From an uncultured Prevotella sp. (GTDB lineage: Bacteria > Bacteroidota > Bacteroidia > Bacteroidales > Bacteroidaceae), in the NCBI GenBank assembly GCA_947164965.1, contig CAMUYR010000030.1:1-41744 (forward strand): DNA of 41,744 nucleotides, written 5' to 3'. A program made the position numbers and the translations under genes. The notes under the pieces are model-generated. The model saw only the letters and a program-made list of their open reading frames with translations, ran no database searches and was not told the DNA's origin. Positions 25,928 to 34,493 of the stretch are shown here, piece by piece. The stretch's first letter is position 1. Each line of letters begins with the position of its first letter.

Positions 25928-27759
25928 GCGACATCATCCAACTGCTTCCCGATAGTGTGGCCAACCAGATAGCCGCTGGTGAGGTCATACAGCGTCCGGC
26001 TTCTGTCATCAAGGAGCTGGTTGAGAATGCTGTGGATGCTGGTGCCACCACTATCAATGTACTCGTGGTAGATGCCGGACGCACCTCTATTCAGGTCATA
26101 GACAATGGTTGTGGCATGTCTCTGACTGATGCCCGTCTGGCTTTTGAACGCCATGCGACGTCTAAGATCCGTCAGGCTGACGATCTGTTCTCGTTGCGTA
26201 CGATGGGTTTTCGTGGCGAGGCCTTACCGTCTATCGCTGCCGTTTCACAGGTAGAACTGCGTACCCGTCGAGCGGAAGACGAAGTGGGTACCTGTTTGAT
26301 GCTCTCCGGTTCTAGAATCGAGAGTCAGGAGCCGTGCTCCTGTTCTCTAGGCAGTAGCTTTATGGTGAACAATCTCTTCTTCAATGTCCCTGCACGCCGC
26401 AAGTTCCTGAAGACCAATGCTACAGAGTTGAATAATATCCTCACGGCTTTCGAGCGTATCGTATTGGTGTATCCTTCCATTAACTTCACGTTGCATAGCA
26501 ATGGCCAAGAACTCATGAATCTGCGTAGCGGCACGTTGCGTCAGCGTATCAGCGATATCTATGGCCGGCGCTATGGTCAGGATCTCTTGCCAATTCAGGT
26601 CGAAACAGCCCTGTGCCGTATCTCGGGTTTTGTTGGGAAACCGGAGACTGCCAGGAAGAAAGGCGTTCATGAGTATTTCTTTGTCAATGGGCGTTACATG
26701 AAGCATGCCTACTTCCACAAGGCAGTGCAGCAGGCCTATGACAGAATGATTCTCGCGGGCACGCACGTTCCTTATTTTATATATTTCGAAGTGAACCCTG
26801 CTGAGATAGATGTCAACATCCATCCTACCAAGACGGAAATCAAGTTCGAGAACGAGCAACCTATCTGGCAGATCTTAGTAGCTGGTGTCCGTGATGCCTT
26901 GGGTCAGTTCTGTGAGATTCCCCAGATTGATTTCGATACAGAGGGCAAGCCGGATATCCCTGTGTATAATCCATCGGCTGATAGCCCCTCTCAGTTGGCT
27001 AATGGCCAATGGCCTAAAACTAGCAGTACTCAGCCCAGCTATAATCCCTTCCGCCAGAAGCCTTCACAAGACTGGCAGCGGCTTTATGAGTCTCTTCCTT
27101 CGGAGGCAGATGTTCCTGCTCCTCCTTCTCTCTTCGAAGAGCCAGCCGATGCCGCTTCTTCCTCAGTACCAGAGGTTTCTCCTCTTCATTATCAGTTCAA
27201 GGGTCGTTACGTCATGACGACGGTGAAGTCTGGACTGATGGTGATAGACCAGCATCGGGCTGATGTCCGCATCCGCTATGAGCGCTACATGCAACAGATG
27301 ACAGGTGCTCCTGCTCAGAGTCAGCGTCTGCTGTTCCCTGAGACACTGGAACTGACACCTGCAGAGGCTACGCTGATGCCTGAACTCATGACAGCATTGA
27401 CTTCTGTCGGCTTCGATTTGACACCTCTGGGTCCCACCAGCTATGCTGTTGCTGGCGTGCCGGCAGGTATCGAAGGTCTCGACCCTATTTCCTTGATTCG
27501 CGACTTGTTGGCAGAGTCAGAGCAAGTACAGGGTGCCAGCCATGCCCGCCTGACCTCCGATGTGCTGCCTGTCATGTCCGATCTGGCCCTTTCTTTAGCC
27601 CGTCATGCCGCTATTCCTTATGGTCAGGTGCTTTCCAATGATGAGATGGACGCACTCATCAATCACCTGTTCTCTTGTAAGGATGTCAACCATACGCCTG
27701 ACGGAAAATCTATCCTCAGTATCTTTCCAGAGCAGGATATTGACCGTCTTTTGGGATGA
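25924..27759 (+). CDS. mutL: DNA mismatch repair protein MutL
   Basis: 611 residues. GHKL ATPase that links MutS to downstream repair. ELVENAVDAG (31-40, catalytic Glu34), DNGCGM (60-65), RHATSKI (about 76-82) and GFRGEAL (about 95-101) are intact. NPAEIDVNIHPTK marks the transducer domain. The linker (about 340-420) is Pro/Ser-rich and contains SQLANGQWPKTSS, encoded by repeat-like DNA. The dimerisation domain begins near residue 425 and carries DQHRADVRIRYERY where many endonuclease-type MutL have DQHAxxER. Coupled to the OstA gene through an ATGA overlap. Confidence 0.95.
   Translation: MSDIIQLLPDSVANQIAAGEVIQRPASVIKELVENAVDAGATTINVLVVDAGRTSIQVIDNGCGMSLTDARLAFERHATSKIRQADDLFSLRTMGFRGEALPSIAAVSQVELRTRRAEDEVGTCLMLSGSRIESQEPCSCSLGSSFMVNNLFFNVPARRKFLKTNATELNNILTAFERIVLVYPSINFTLHSNGQELMNLRSGTLRQRISDIYGRRYGQDLLPIQVETALCRISGFVGKPETARKKGVHEYFFVNGRYMKHAYFHKAVQQAYDRMILAGTHVPYFIYFEVNPAEIDVNIHPTKTEIKFENEQPIWQILVAGVRDALGQFCEIPQIDFDTEGKPDIPVYNPSADSPSQLANGQWPKTSSTQPSYNPFRQKPSQDWQRLYESLPSEADVPAPPSLFEEPADAASSSVPEVSPLHYQFKGRYVMTTVKSGLMVIDQHRADVRIRYERYMQQMTGAPAQSQRLLFPETLELTPAEATLMPELMTALTSVGFDLTPLGPTSYAVAGVPAGIEGLDPISLIRDLLAESEQVQGASHARLTSDVLPVMSDLALSLARHAAIPYGQVLSNDEMDALINHLFSCKDVNHTPDGKSILSIFPEQDIDRLLG
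26992..27026 (+). repeat. GGCTAA-type repeat read in frame within mutL
   Basis: AGTTGGCTAATGGCCAATGG followed by CCTAAAACTAGCAG resembles the intergenic repeat at 14661-14697 (AGTTGGCTAAAGGCTAAA). It encodes QLANGQWPK in the flexible linker, where extra residues would be tolerated. Confidence 0.45.
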
Positions 27760-27816
27760 GAAATACCATAAAATAAGCATTTTTTTTACTTTTTTATAAA
27801 AAAAAGTGTTTTTTTC

Positions 27817-27847
27817 TTGTCAGTTAAAGAAATATTTCCTAACTTTG
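27817..27847 (+). promoter_or_regulatory. Promoter of the lipoprotein-ompA unit
   Basis: TTG 27817-27819, 20-nt spacer, TAACTTTG 27840-27847, then an untranslated leader of about 110 nt before ATG 27963. A long A/T hairpin (about 27788-27808) between mutL and the promoter may act as the mutL terminator. Confidence 0.8.
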
Positions 27848-27962
27848 CAACGATTTATAGGCTTATAATGCCTTGTCGTGTTGTGTGAAATCAACTGAAA
27901 GAAGAGACGATAGAAACTAAATAACATATAAGTTTTACAATACTAATTAAATTTTAAGTTCA

Positions 27963-30521
27963 ATGAAAAAGAAAATCATTTATGGCTTACTCCTTGCAGT
28001 TGCAATGGTAACTGCTACGAGTTCTTTCGTGTCTTGTAAGGACTACGAGGGTGATGATTATGCTGCACTGAATGAAAAGTACACTTCTCTTGAGGAGGCT
28101 TTGAAATGGCAGCAGCAAGAGATGCAGAAGTACTGCCTTCAGACCAACTGCTCTACTGAGCACGCTAAGATCTGGAACGTACTGAATGGTGTTGGTGAAG
28201 ACAAGCCAGGACAGACTCCTATTTGGAAGCAGATTTGGGCTAACAACACCCTTATCTTAACTGCTCTTTCTTGGAACAAGACTCAGACCGACTCTATTAC
28301 GAAGCTCTTCGGTTGGAACAGAAACCAGAGCGACTCTATCAGGACTTTGTATAACGCACTGCTTGGTTGGGGTGACGATTGGCAGAATGCTATGCAGGAG
28401 CTGAAAAAGATCGCTAATACTGTTGGCAATGATTCTACTAAATGGAATGAAGCTGCTGACTTCCTGAACCTCAAGGCTGCAAAGATCTTCCACGACAAGT
28501 ATCTGCAGGGTGGCCAGATGGAGATTAAGACTCTTGACGACATGATCAAGGGTACTGAAATCGTCTTCGATTCTGTACACCGCGATGTAGACAACCTGCT
28601 CGGTACTTTCAAGAAACAGATTACTGGTATCAACATCAACGGTACTTACAATCCTGTATTCGGTACTTTGTCAATGCCTACCAACACCACCAGCAACGTG
28701 CTCGCTGCATTCTATGGTGCTGTTGATAAGGATGTGACATTCCCCTCTTGCGATGGTGGTTATTATGTAAACAACGAGGCTCTTTACGACGAGGATGACT
28801 TCGAGCTGATTGCTGCAAACGGTGGTCTGCCTAAGGATGTTACAAAGAAGGGTCTTACTATCAGCAAGGCTGATGATAATGCTGGTACACTTTATGTAAC
28901 TGTTAATCCTGGTAACCTCGATTTCGAGGGTACTGATTTCTTCCTCCGTCAGTCTGGTAACACCAACGAAGAGGTTCCTGTTACACTGTCTCCTCTGAAG
29001 CCATCTGAGAAGGTGCTTACCTTCGGCTATACTCGTGGTACTACTATTGAGAAGCTTGCTGACAAGGGCTTCTATGAGCTGCAGGCTAAGATTGAGCCAG
29101 AGGATGTTAAGGATCTGAAGGTTAATATCAACTTGAGAGACTTCAAGGAGCCTGTTAAGAATCTGATTAACGATGCTAAGGCTTTGGCTTCTGAGATTAA
29201 GAACAACCACACTGTTAGCCGTGGCTCTATCGTTAGCGACCTCGCTCAATTGGCTGCTAAGATCTATGCAAACAGCAGCGATATCGCTCCTCGTCTGGCT
29301 ATGCAGGCTGAGTGGCAGGATACCACAGGTCATCGTGTAGTTTCTTCTGACTTCAACATCGCAGCTGTTGCTGTTTCTCCTCTTGGATTCAGCACTCTCC
29401 CAACCTTCAACTTCGGTCAGCGCCAGTTCATTAAGTACATCGATGGTCGTCGTATCGATCAGGAAATCTATGATATCGTTACTGAGAACTTGAAGCTGGA
29501 TCTGAACATCCAATTGGGTATTAACATTTCTAATTTGGAGTTCCCTGAGCCTGATCCAACTGCAAAGTATATTGTTCCTATTGAGGTTCGTGAGTTCCAG
29601 TTGAATGGACATACTCAGACTAATGGTCTCTATGTCCAGTGGAATTATGATGGTAAGTTCGAACTGATTGCTTGTGATGATGCTGGCAATCCTCTGACAA
29701 ATCCTGATGGAACATATCAGACCACAGGTATCTATCTTGTAAAAGACCAGTATGGAAACAGCCTTGGCTCAGATAGTTTCTATGCAATTGGAAATAATGT
29801 ATATCTGTATAATTGGAATGATGATGTAAATGGTTTTGTATACCTTGATTTGACTGATTATACTTATCAATTACTTTTAGGTATCTCTCAGCAGGTAAAT
29901 GCTACTCTTGCTGGCTTTAATACTCAGGTTCCTAACATCAATAATATTGATAAAAAGATCAAGGAGCAGGTTGAGAAGGCTATCAATGATATGGGTATTA
30001 ACATCGCAGTTTCTCTGTCAGACTATGTCAACGGCTACGTTGCTCGCATCAACAAGCTGATTACTCGTCTGAATGGTTATGGCAACAAGGCTCTGGACTA
30101 TCTGAGCGATCCTAACCGCTTCCTGCAGCCTATCCTGCTGAGCTATGATGGCAACCACAAGCTGACCACTATCAGCCGTAGTAGTCTTGCTCCAACTGCA
30201 GTTAAGGCTGGTTCTGTTATTGCTTTGCAGCCCACCACTCTGACTTTGGAGACTGTTGCTCCTGCTTACAAGAAGCACATCGCTGTTTCTAACGTTTGGG
30301 CAGCTGGTAAGTCTGCTAAGGGTGGTGATGATGCTGCTAAGGCTCTGATGAAGGCTGCTAACACAGGTCTGTCTACTGAGGTTCTTGAGGGTGTTCACGC
30401 TCTTGGCCTGATGCAGGTTCCTGCTGACGCAGCTGCTGGTACTGTCTTTGAGCTCACCTACACAGCTCTCGACTACTACGGAAAGATTGCCGGTAAGAAG
30501 TTCTATCTGGTGGTTAAGTAA
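27963..30521 (+). CDS. Large surface lipoprotein, PL29-N-terminal-like
   Basis: 852 residues with a lipoprotein signal (SSFVSC, lipidated Cys near 25) and the sequence CKDYEGDDYAALNEKYTSLEEAL. I associate that N-terminus with a Prevotella lipoprotein group annotated as having a PL29 lyase N-terminal domain; I see no lyase catalytic signature, so activity is doubtful. After a helical, coiled-coil-like region (to about 230) come beta-rich domains (LTISKADDNAGTLYVTVNPG), a helix-rich region and a C-terminal FELTYTALDYYGKIAGKKFYLVVK. Codon use (many GCT, GGT, AAG) suggests high expression. It precedes ompA by 46 nt. Confidence 0.75.
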   Translation: MKKKIIYGLLLAVAMVTATSSFVSCKDYEGDDYAALNEKYTSLEEALKWQQQEMQKYCLQTNCSTEHAKIWNVLNGVGEDKPGQTPIWKQIWANNTLILTALSWNKTQTDSITKLFGWNRNQSDSIRTLYNALLGWGDDWQNAMQELKKIANTVGNDSTKWNEAADFLNLKAAKIFHDKYLQGGQMEIKTLDDMIKGTEIVFDSVHRDVDNLLGTFKKQITGININGTYNPVFGTLSMPTNTTSNVLAAFYGAVDKDVTFPSCDGGYYVNNEALYDEDDFELIAANGGLPKDVTKKGLTISKADDNAGTLYVTVNPGNLDFEGTDFFLRQSGNTNEEVPVTLSPLKPSEKVLTFGYTRGTTIEKLADKGFYELQAKIEPEDVKDLKVNINLRDFKEPVKNLINDAKALASEIKNNHTVSRGSIVSDLAQLAAKIYANSSDIAPRLAMQAEWQDTTGHRVVSSDFNIAAVAVSPLGFSTLPTFNFGQRQFIKYIDGRRIDQEIYDIVTENLKLDLNIQLGINISNLEFPEPDPTAKYIVPIEVREFQLNGHTQTNGLYVQWNYDGKFELIACDDAGNPLTNPDGTYQTTGIYLVKDQYGNSLGSDSFYAIGNNVYLYNWNDDVNGFVYLDLTDYTYQLLLGISQQVNATLAGFNTQVPNINNIDKKIKEQVEKAINDMGINIAVSLSDYVNGYVARINKLITRLNGYGNKALDYLSDPNRFLQPILLSYDGNHKLTTISRSSLAPTAVKAGSVIALQPTTLTLETVAPAYKKHIAVSNVWAAGKSAKGGDDAAKALMKAANTGLSTEVLEGVHALGLMQVPADAAAGTVFELTYTALDYYGKIAGKKFYLVVK

Positions 30522-30567
30522 GAGAATTGATAACTGGAATTAAAAACAAGAAAAATAATATAAGGTT

Positions 30568-31767
30568 ATGAAAATCAAGAAAATTTTAATGTCTTGCCTG
30601 CTTTTGGCTGGTGTGCTGAGCGCATCGGCTCAGGAGCAGTACCCCAAGACTGTGTATGACCACAATCCTTATTGGTATCTCCAGATTCAGGGTGGTGCTC
30701 AGTACACTTTAGGTGAGATCGATTTCAAGGATCTTATCTCTCCCAACGTACAGGTAGCTGTAGGTCGTCAGTTCACTCCTGTCTTCGGTCTTCGTCTGGC
30801 TGTTAACGCTTGGCAGAGCCGTGCAGGTATTGATTTCGCTAGTGGTAACTACTGGAATGCAGCAACTAATCAGTTCGTAGCTCTCCCTGGTGGCACAACC
30901 AAGTGGAAGTGGAACTATGTTGCTCCTGGTTTGGACGCTACATTCAACCTGTCTAACCTCTTCTGTGGCTTCAATCCTAACCGCATCTTCAACTTCAGCG
31001 TATTCGCTGGACTGGGCGCTAACATTGGTTGGGGCATGGATAAGGAGAAGAACTGGGATAATGTAAACCTGTTGGCTGCTAACTATCCTTATACTCTTGG
31101 TGGCAACCAGAATACTGAGTATGTATGGGAAGGCACTAAGGTTCGCATGTATGGCCGTGCTGGTGTTGCTGCTGACTTCCGTGTAGCAGAGAACGTAAGC
31201 CTCGGTCTGGAAGTTAATGCAAACACGCTGAGCGACCGCTACAATGGTAAGAAGGCTGGCAACTGGGACTGGTACTTCAACGCACTGGTAGGTGTGAAGA
31301 TCGACCTGGGCAGCCGTTACAGCACTCGCACCATCGAGGCTCCAAAGCCTGTTGAGAAGGTGGTTGAGAAGGTTATCGAGCGCATCGTTGAGAAGCCCGT
31401 TCCACAGCAGATTGAGCCCACTCGCGCCTTTGAGGCTAAGAAGGAGCCATTCCGTCGTGACGTATTCTTCACCATTTCTAGCGTCATCATTCCAAAGGGT
31501 GAGCAGAACAAGGTTAAGGAAGTTGCTGAGTACCTGCAGGCTAACCCCAACGCAACTGTTGAGATCACTGGTTATGCTGATAAGGGCACAGGTAATGCCA
31601 AGATCAACCGTTCGCTCTCACAGCGTCGTGCTGAGTCTGTTAAGAACGCCCTGGTTAAGAAGTACAAGATTGCTGCTTCTCGCATCAAGACTGACTTCAA
31701 GGGTGACACCGTTCAGCCATTTGCTGTGAATGTTGAGAACCGTGTAGCTATCTGTATCGCTGACTAA
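30568..31767 (+). CDS. OmpA-family outer-membrane protein
   Basis: 399 residues with a signal peptide (MKIKKILMSCLLLAGVLSASA). The N-terminal part is a barrel (YLQIQGGAQYTLGEIDF, NVQVAVGRQFTPVFGLRLAV, VSLGLEVNANTLSDR, ALVGVKIDLGSRY). A Pro/Glu/Val linker EKVVEKVIERIVEKPVP follows, then an OmpA-like peptidoglycan-binding domain (VFFTISSVIIP, EITGYADKGTGNAKINRSLSQRRAESVKNAL) from about 295. It anchors the outer membrane to the cell wall and is probably abundant. A strong terminator follows. Confidence 0.92.
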   Translation: MKIKKILMSCLLLAGVLSASAQEQYPKTVYDHNPYWYLQIQGGAQYTLGEIDFKDLISPNVQVAVGRQFTPVFGLRLAVNAWQSRAGIDFASGNYWNAATNQFVALPGGTTKWKWNYVAPGLDATFNLSNLFCGFNPNRIFNFSVFAGLGANIGWGMDKEKNWDNVNLLAANYPYTLGGNQNTEYVWEGTKVRMYGRAGVAADFRVAENVSLGLEVNANTLSDRYNGKKAGNWDWYFNALVGVKIDLGSRYSTRTIEAPKPVEKVVEKVIERIVEKPVPQQIEPTRAFEAKKEPFRRDVFFTISSVIIPKGEQNKVKEVAEYLQANPNATVEITGYADKGTGNAKINRSLSQRRAESVKNALVKKYKIAASRIKTDFKGDTVQPFAVNVENRVAICIAD

Positions 31768-31805
31768 TCATCAGCGAGCAGTCATAGCTCAATGAATAAC
31801 TCTTT

Positions 31806-31854
31806 GTCCGACCTTACATCACTGTTCTTTGCTCTGATGTAGGTCGGACTTTTT
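31806..31854 (+). terminator. Intrinsic terminator after ompA
   Basis: A 15-bp stem with one bulge: GTCCGACCTTACATCA (31806-31821) with TGATGTAGGTCGGAC (31835-31849), followed by five T. The next ORF opens immediately after the T-run, so this could also work as an attenuator. Confidence 0.9.
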
Positions 31855-31866
31855 ATGAAACCCAAC

Positions 31867-33051
31867 ATGAAAAAGTTCTTTTTATCTATCTGCACACTAT
31901 TGTTGCCACTCGCTGCCTTTGCTCAGTTGAATGGCTCAGGCTATTATCGTGTGCAGAACTACAATACTAAGCGCTATATCAGTATTGTGGGCGATTATGC
32001 CAGTATAGGTGCCAATACGGCTGATTTGGAATCCATCAAAATGCTTGAGGGATCGACAAACGATGACTTTGAAGACAATGTTGCTTGGAATCCTGCAACG
32101 CTTTGTTATTTCGAGTCGGTAGGTGGTAACAAGTGGAACCTGAAGGGTGGAGGTATGGACTTATACGGGAAAACGGGTTATTATTTGAATATCGACCGTT
32201 TGAGTAAGCAGACTACTGATAAAGAAAAGAAATATGGAGCCATTGGTACCTACACCCTCTATGGCAAGGTGTCGAGTACGGGAATGACTGCTACAAGATA
32301 CATCAGCGATTTCAGCAAATGGGATATTAACTACGATTACGGTTTCCCTGCTGTCGATTTCGAACGTAGATATTGGAATATCATACCTGTTACCCAAGAG
32401 GCAGGTCAGTATCTGGGTATCAAGCCCGAGGTGCAGGCTGACAGCTACTATTGGACCACCATGTATGCTCACTTCCCCTGGAAACCAGGCGAGGGTATGA
32501 AAGCTTACTGGGTTAGCAAGGTAGAGAATGGCTATGCTATCCTGAAGGAACTGACGGAGGTGCCTGAAAGTACACCGGTATTGGTGCGTTGCACCAGCGA
32601 TGTCGTAGCAAACAATAAGGTTTCGCTGCTGACTTCTACGTCTGTGAACTCTCCTGGCTCTACTAATTATCTGAAAGGAGTCTATTTCTGTAACCCTACA
32701 GCCGATAAATACCGTAAGGTAACTCCTTATAATAAGACGACCATGCGTATGCTTGCTGTCATCGATGGCAAACTGGTGTTTACCAATAGCGATGTGAACA
32801 TCAGCTATATTCCTGCTAACAAGGCTTATGTGGATATGGAGTCTTACTTAAAGCAGCACACACACACTTATCCCACCTTGACGGTGATTACTGAGGAGGA
32901 CTATGTCGCTGGTATCAGCACTATCGAGATGGAGCCTCAGGTGAAGCAGAAGGGTGTTTATAACTTGAAAGGTCAGCGCATTGCTGATACCACAGAGGGT
33001 CTCTCTCGTGGCGTCTACATTGTGAATGGTCGCAAGGTTGTGCTGAAGTGA
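31867..33051 (+). CDS. Exported protein with C-terminal NGRKVV tail
   Basis: 394 residues from ATG 31867 (signal peptide MKKFFLSICTLLLPLAAFAQ); ATG 31855 adds MKPN but begins directly after the terminator T-run. The first 180 residues have ricin-like YYRVQNYNTKRYISIVGDY and WNLKGGGMDLYGK patterns. A second beta-rich part contains MKAYWVSKVENGYAILKEL. The C-terminus KGVYNLKGQRIADTTEG...GVYIVNGRKVVLK matches tails common on Bacteroidota secreted proteins. No promoter is visible in the short gap, so expression may depend on read-through from ompA. Function unknown; secreted or surface-located. Confidence 0.75.
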   Translation: MKKFFLSICTLLLPLAAFAQLNGSGYYRVQNYNTKRYISIVGDYASIGANTADLESIKMLEGSTNDDFEDNVAWNPATLCYFESVGGNKWNLKGGGMDLYGKTGYYLNIDRLSKQTTDKEKKYGAIGTYTLYGKVSSTGMTATRYISDFSKWDINYDYGFPAVDFERRYWNIIPVTQEAGQYLGIKPEVQADSYYWTTMYAHFPWKPGEGMKAYWVSKVENGYAILKELTEVPESTPVLVRCTSDVVANNKVSLLTSTSVNSPGSTNYLKGVYFCNPTADKYRKVTPYNKTTMRMLAVIDGKLVFTNSDVNISYIPANKAYVDMESYLKQHTHTYPTLTVITEEDYVAGISTIEMEPQVKQKGVYNLKGQRIADTTEGLSRGVYIVNGRKVVLK

Positions 33052-33064
33052 TTTGAAAACAAAG

Positions 33065-34111
33065 ATGAAACGACTACTATATACGATTGTATTAGGCCTT
33101 ATAGCCACCACGCTTCAGGCTCAGAAGACGAAGACGACATTCAATGCCTTTAACCATCTGGACTTAGGCGTTACGTTGGGAACTACTGGTGTAGGTCTCG
33201 ACTTGTCGACGAATATCGGCAACCATGTAAAGTTGCGCACAGGTTTTGAGGCGATGCCTCGCTTCGAGCAGGACCTGCATTTCGACATCCAGACCTTTAA
33301 TGGCGATGACAATGGCAATATCCTGGTGACGAAGTTCGACAAGTTGGTTGAAACCATGAAGAACCTGACAGGTTACGATGTCGACGGCACCGTGATAATG
33401 AAAGGCAAACCCACTATGTGGAACTTCAAACTGTTGGTCGATGTCTTCCCATTCCGCAATAAGCACTGGCATGTGACGGCTGGCTTCCATTGGGGCCCTT
33501 CTGCTATTGCTACTGCCGTTAATGCTATCGAGGATGCTCCATCGCTCTTCGCCGTAGGTATGTATAACCATCTCTATGACCATGCACAGCAGGTGATAAA
33601 CGGTGATCCAGAGCCTTTGATCGTTACAGGCTATGCCAATGATTATGACGACGAAGGCAATCCTGTTCAGATACCTTATGGTGTCAGTCTGGATGAAGAC
33701 ATTGCTAACCGTTTGCTGGGTTATGGTCGCATGGGTATCCATGTGGGCAATTTTTCTCACGATATCGTGGATGAAGAAGGCAATGTGGTGCATAAGGCTG
33801 GCGATCCATATTATATGGAGCCCGACAATCGTAGTATGGTTAGTGCCAAGGTGCGCGTCAACAGCTTCAAGCCCTATCTCGGCTTCGGCTATGGAGGCCG
33901 TTTGCTGAAGAACAACGACAAGTTTCATGTCTCGTTCGATGCAGGCTTGATGTTCTGGGGCGGCACACCGTCCATCATTACCCATGAGGGTATCGATCTG
34001 GCTAAGGACGTCAAGGATATTGGTGGCAAGGTGGGCGATTATGTCGACCTGATAAGTGGCATCAAGGTTTTCCCCGTCCTTAACGCTCGTTTCACCTATA
34101 CTATCTTCTAA
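33065..34111 (+). CDS. Probable outer-membrane beta-barrel protein
   Basis: 348 residues from ATG 33065 (MKRLLYTIVLGLIATTLQAQ signal peptide); a TTG at 33053 is a weaker alternative. Alternating strands (HLDLGVTLGTTGVGLDLSTNIG, HVKLRTGFEAMPRF, WHVTAGFHWGP, SFKPYLGFGYGGRL, KFHVSFDAGLMFWGG) and a terminal aromatic (NARFTYTIF) fit an outer-membrane barrel with long acidic loops. Function unknown. It starts 13 nt after the previous stop, so the two are co-transcribed. Confidence 0.75.
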   Translation: MKRLLYTIVLGLIATTLQAQKTKTTFNAFNHLDLGVTLGTTGVGLDLSTNIGNHVKLRTGFEAMPRFEQDLHFDIQTFNGDDNGNILVTKFDKLVETMKNLTGYDVDGTVIMKGKPTMWNFKLLVDVFPFRNKHWHVTAGFHWGPSAIATAVNAIEDAPSLFAVGMYNHLYDHAQQVINGDPEPLIVTGYANDYDDEGNPVQIPYGVSLDEDIANRLLGYGRMGIHVGNFSHDIVDEEGNVVHKAGDPYYMEPDNRSMVSAKVRVNSFKPYLGFGYGGRLLKNNDKFHVSFDAGLMFWGGTPSIITHEGIDLAKDVKDIGGKVGDYVDLISGIKVFPVLNARFTYTIF

Positions 34112-34133
34112 TCCTCTAAATCCCCACTATTTA

Positions 34134-34199
34134 TTCCCACCCTGGGAACATTTTATTCCCACGGTGGGAATATTTTGTTCCCACCCTGGGAACTTTTAG
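34134..34199 (+). repeat. Three-unit 22-bp palindromic array A
   Basis: Units start at 34134, 34156 and 34178, exactly 22 bp apart. Each contains the palindrome TTCCCACnnTGGGAA followed by an A/T-rich spacer (ATTTT). The middle unit has GG where the others have CC at the centre. Confidence 0.92.
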
Positions 34200-34202
34200 A
34201 GA

Positions 34203-34305
34203 CCTTACGGCTCACCGTCAGAGAGCCGTTAGCTCTTCGGCAGTTAGCCGTTAGCTCTCTAACGGAGAGCCGTAACCTCTCTGGCAGAGAGCCGTAATGT
34301 CATCC
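34203..34305 (+). repeat. 22-bp array B, four to five units
   Basis: The string GCCGTTAGCTCT or GCCGTAACCTCT/GCCGTAATGTCA starts at 34225, 34247, 34269 and 34291; a diverged unit is at 34203. The sequence is unrelated to array A but has the same 22-bp period. TTACGGCTC at 34205 can pair with GAGCCGTAA at 34289-34297, closing the whole array into one large cruciform or RNA hairpin. Together arrays A and B fill the 34112-34310 gap; no gene is seen there. Confidence 0.9.
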
Positions 34306-34353
34306 TTATTTCCCATTAAGTACGGAGTATTTAAAAAAAAGTCTGCTTTTTTC

Positions 34354-34384
34354 TTGCAGGTTTCAATAAAATTCCTTAAATTTG
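34354..34384 (+). promoter_or_regulatory. Promoter of the 1468-residue protein gene
   Basis: TTG 34354-34356, 20-nt spacer, TAAATTTG 34377-34384. A leader of about 105 nt precedes ATG 34494; it contains no strong hairpin I can identify. Confidence 0.78.
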
Positions 34385-34493
34385 CATCGAATTGTACAAT
34401 GTCCGTTGTAAAACGGGCGATTTGTGCATATATATAATAAGGTGTACTAAGACAAAAGAATCACTAAATAATTAATATTAACTTAAAAACAAA

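Noticed and set aside
28671..29612. A 313-codon open frame on the minus strand
   Set aside because: It lies wholly inside the large lipoprotein gene, has no promoter or start context and gives a composition typical of an antisense shadow.
33164..33985. A 273-codon minus-strand open frame
   Set aside because: It is antisense to the barrel protein gene; the + frame has a signal peptide and strand pattern, the minus one has no recognisable motif.
34134..34305. CRISPR array
   Set aside because: Units are contiguous 22-bp repeats without unique spacers and no cas genes are present.
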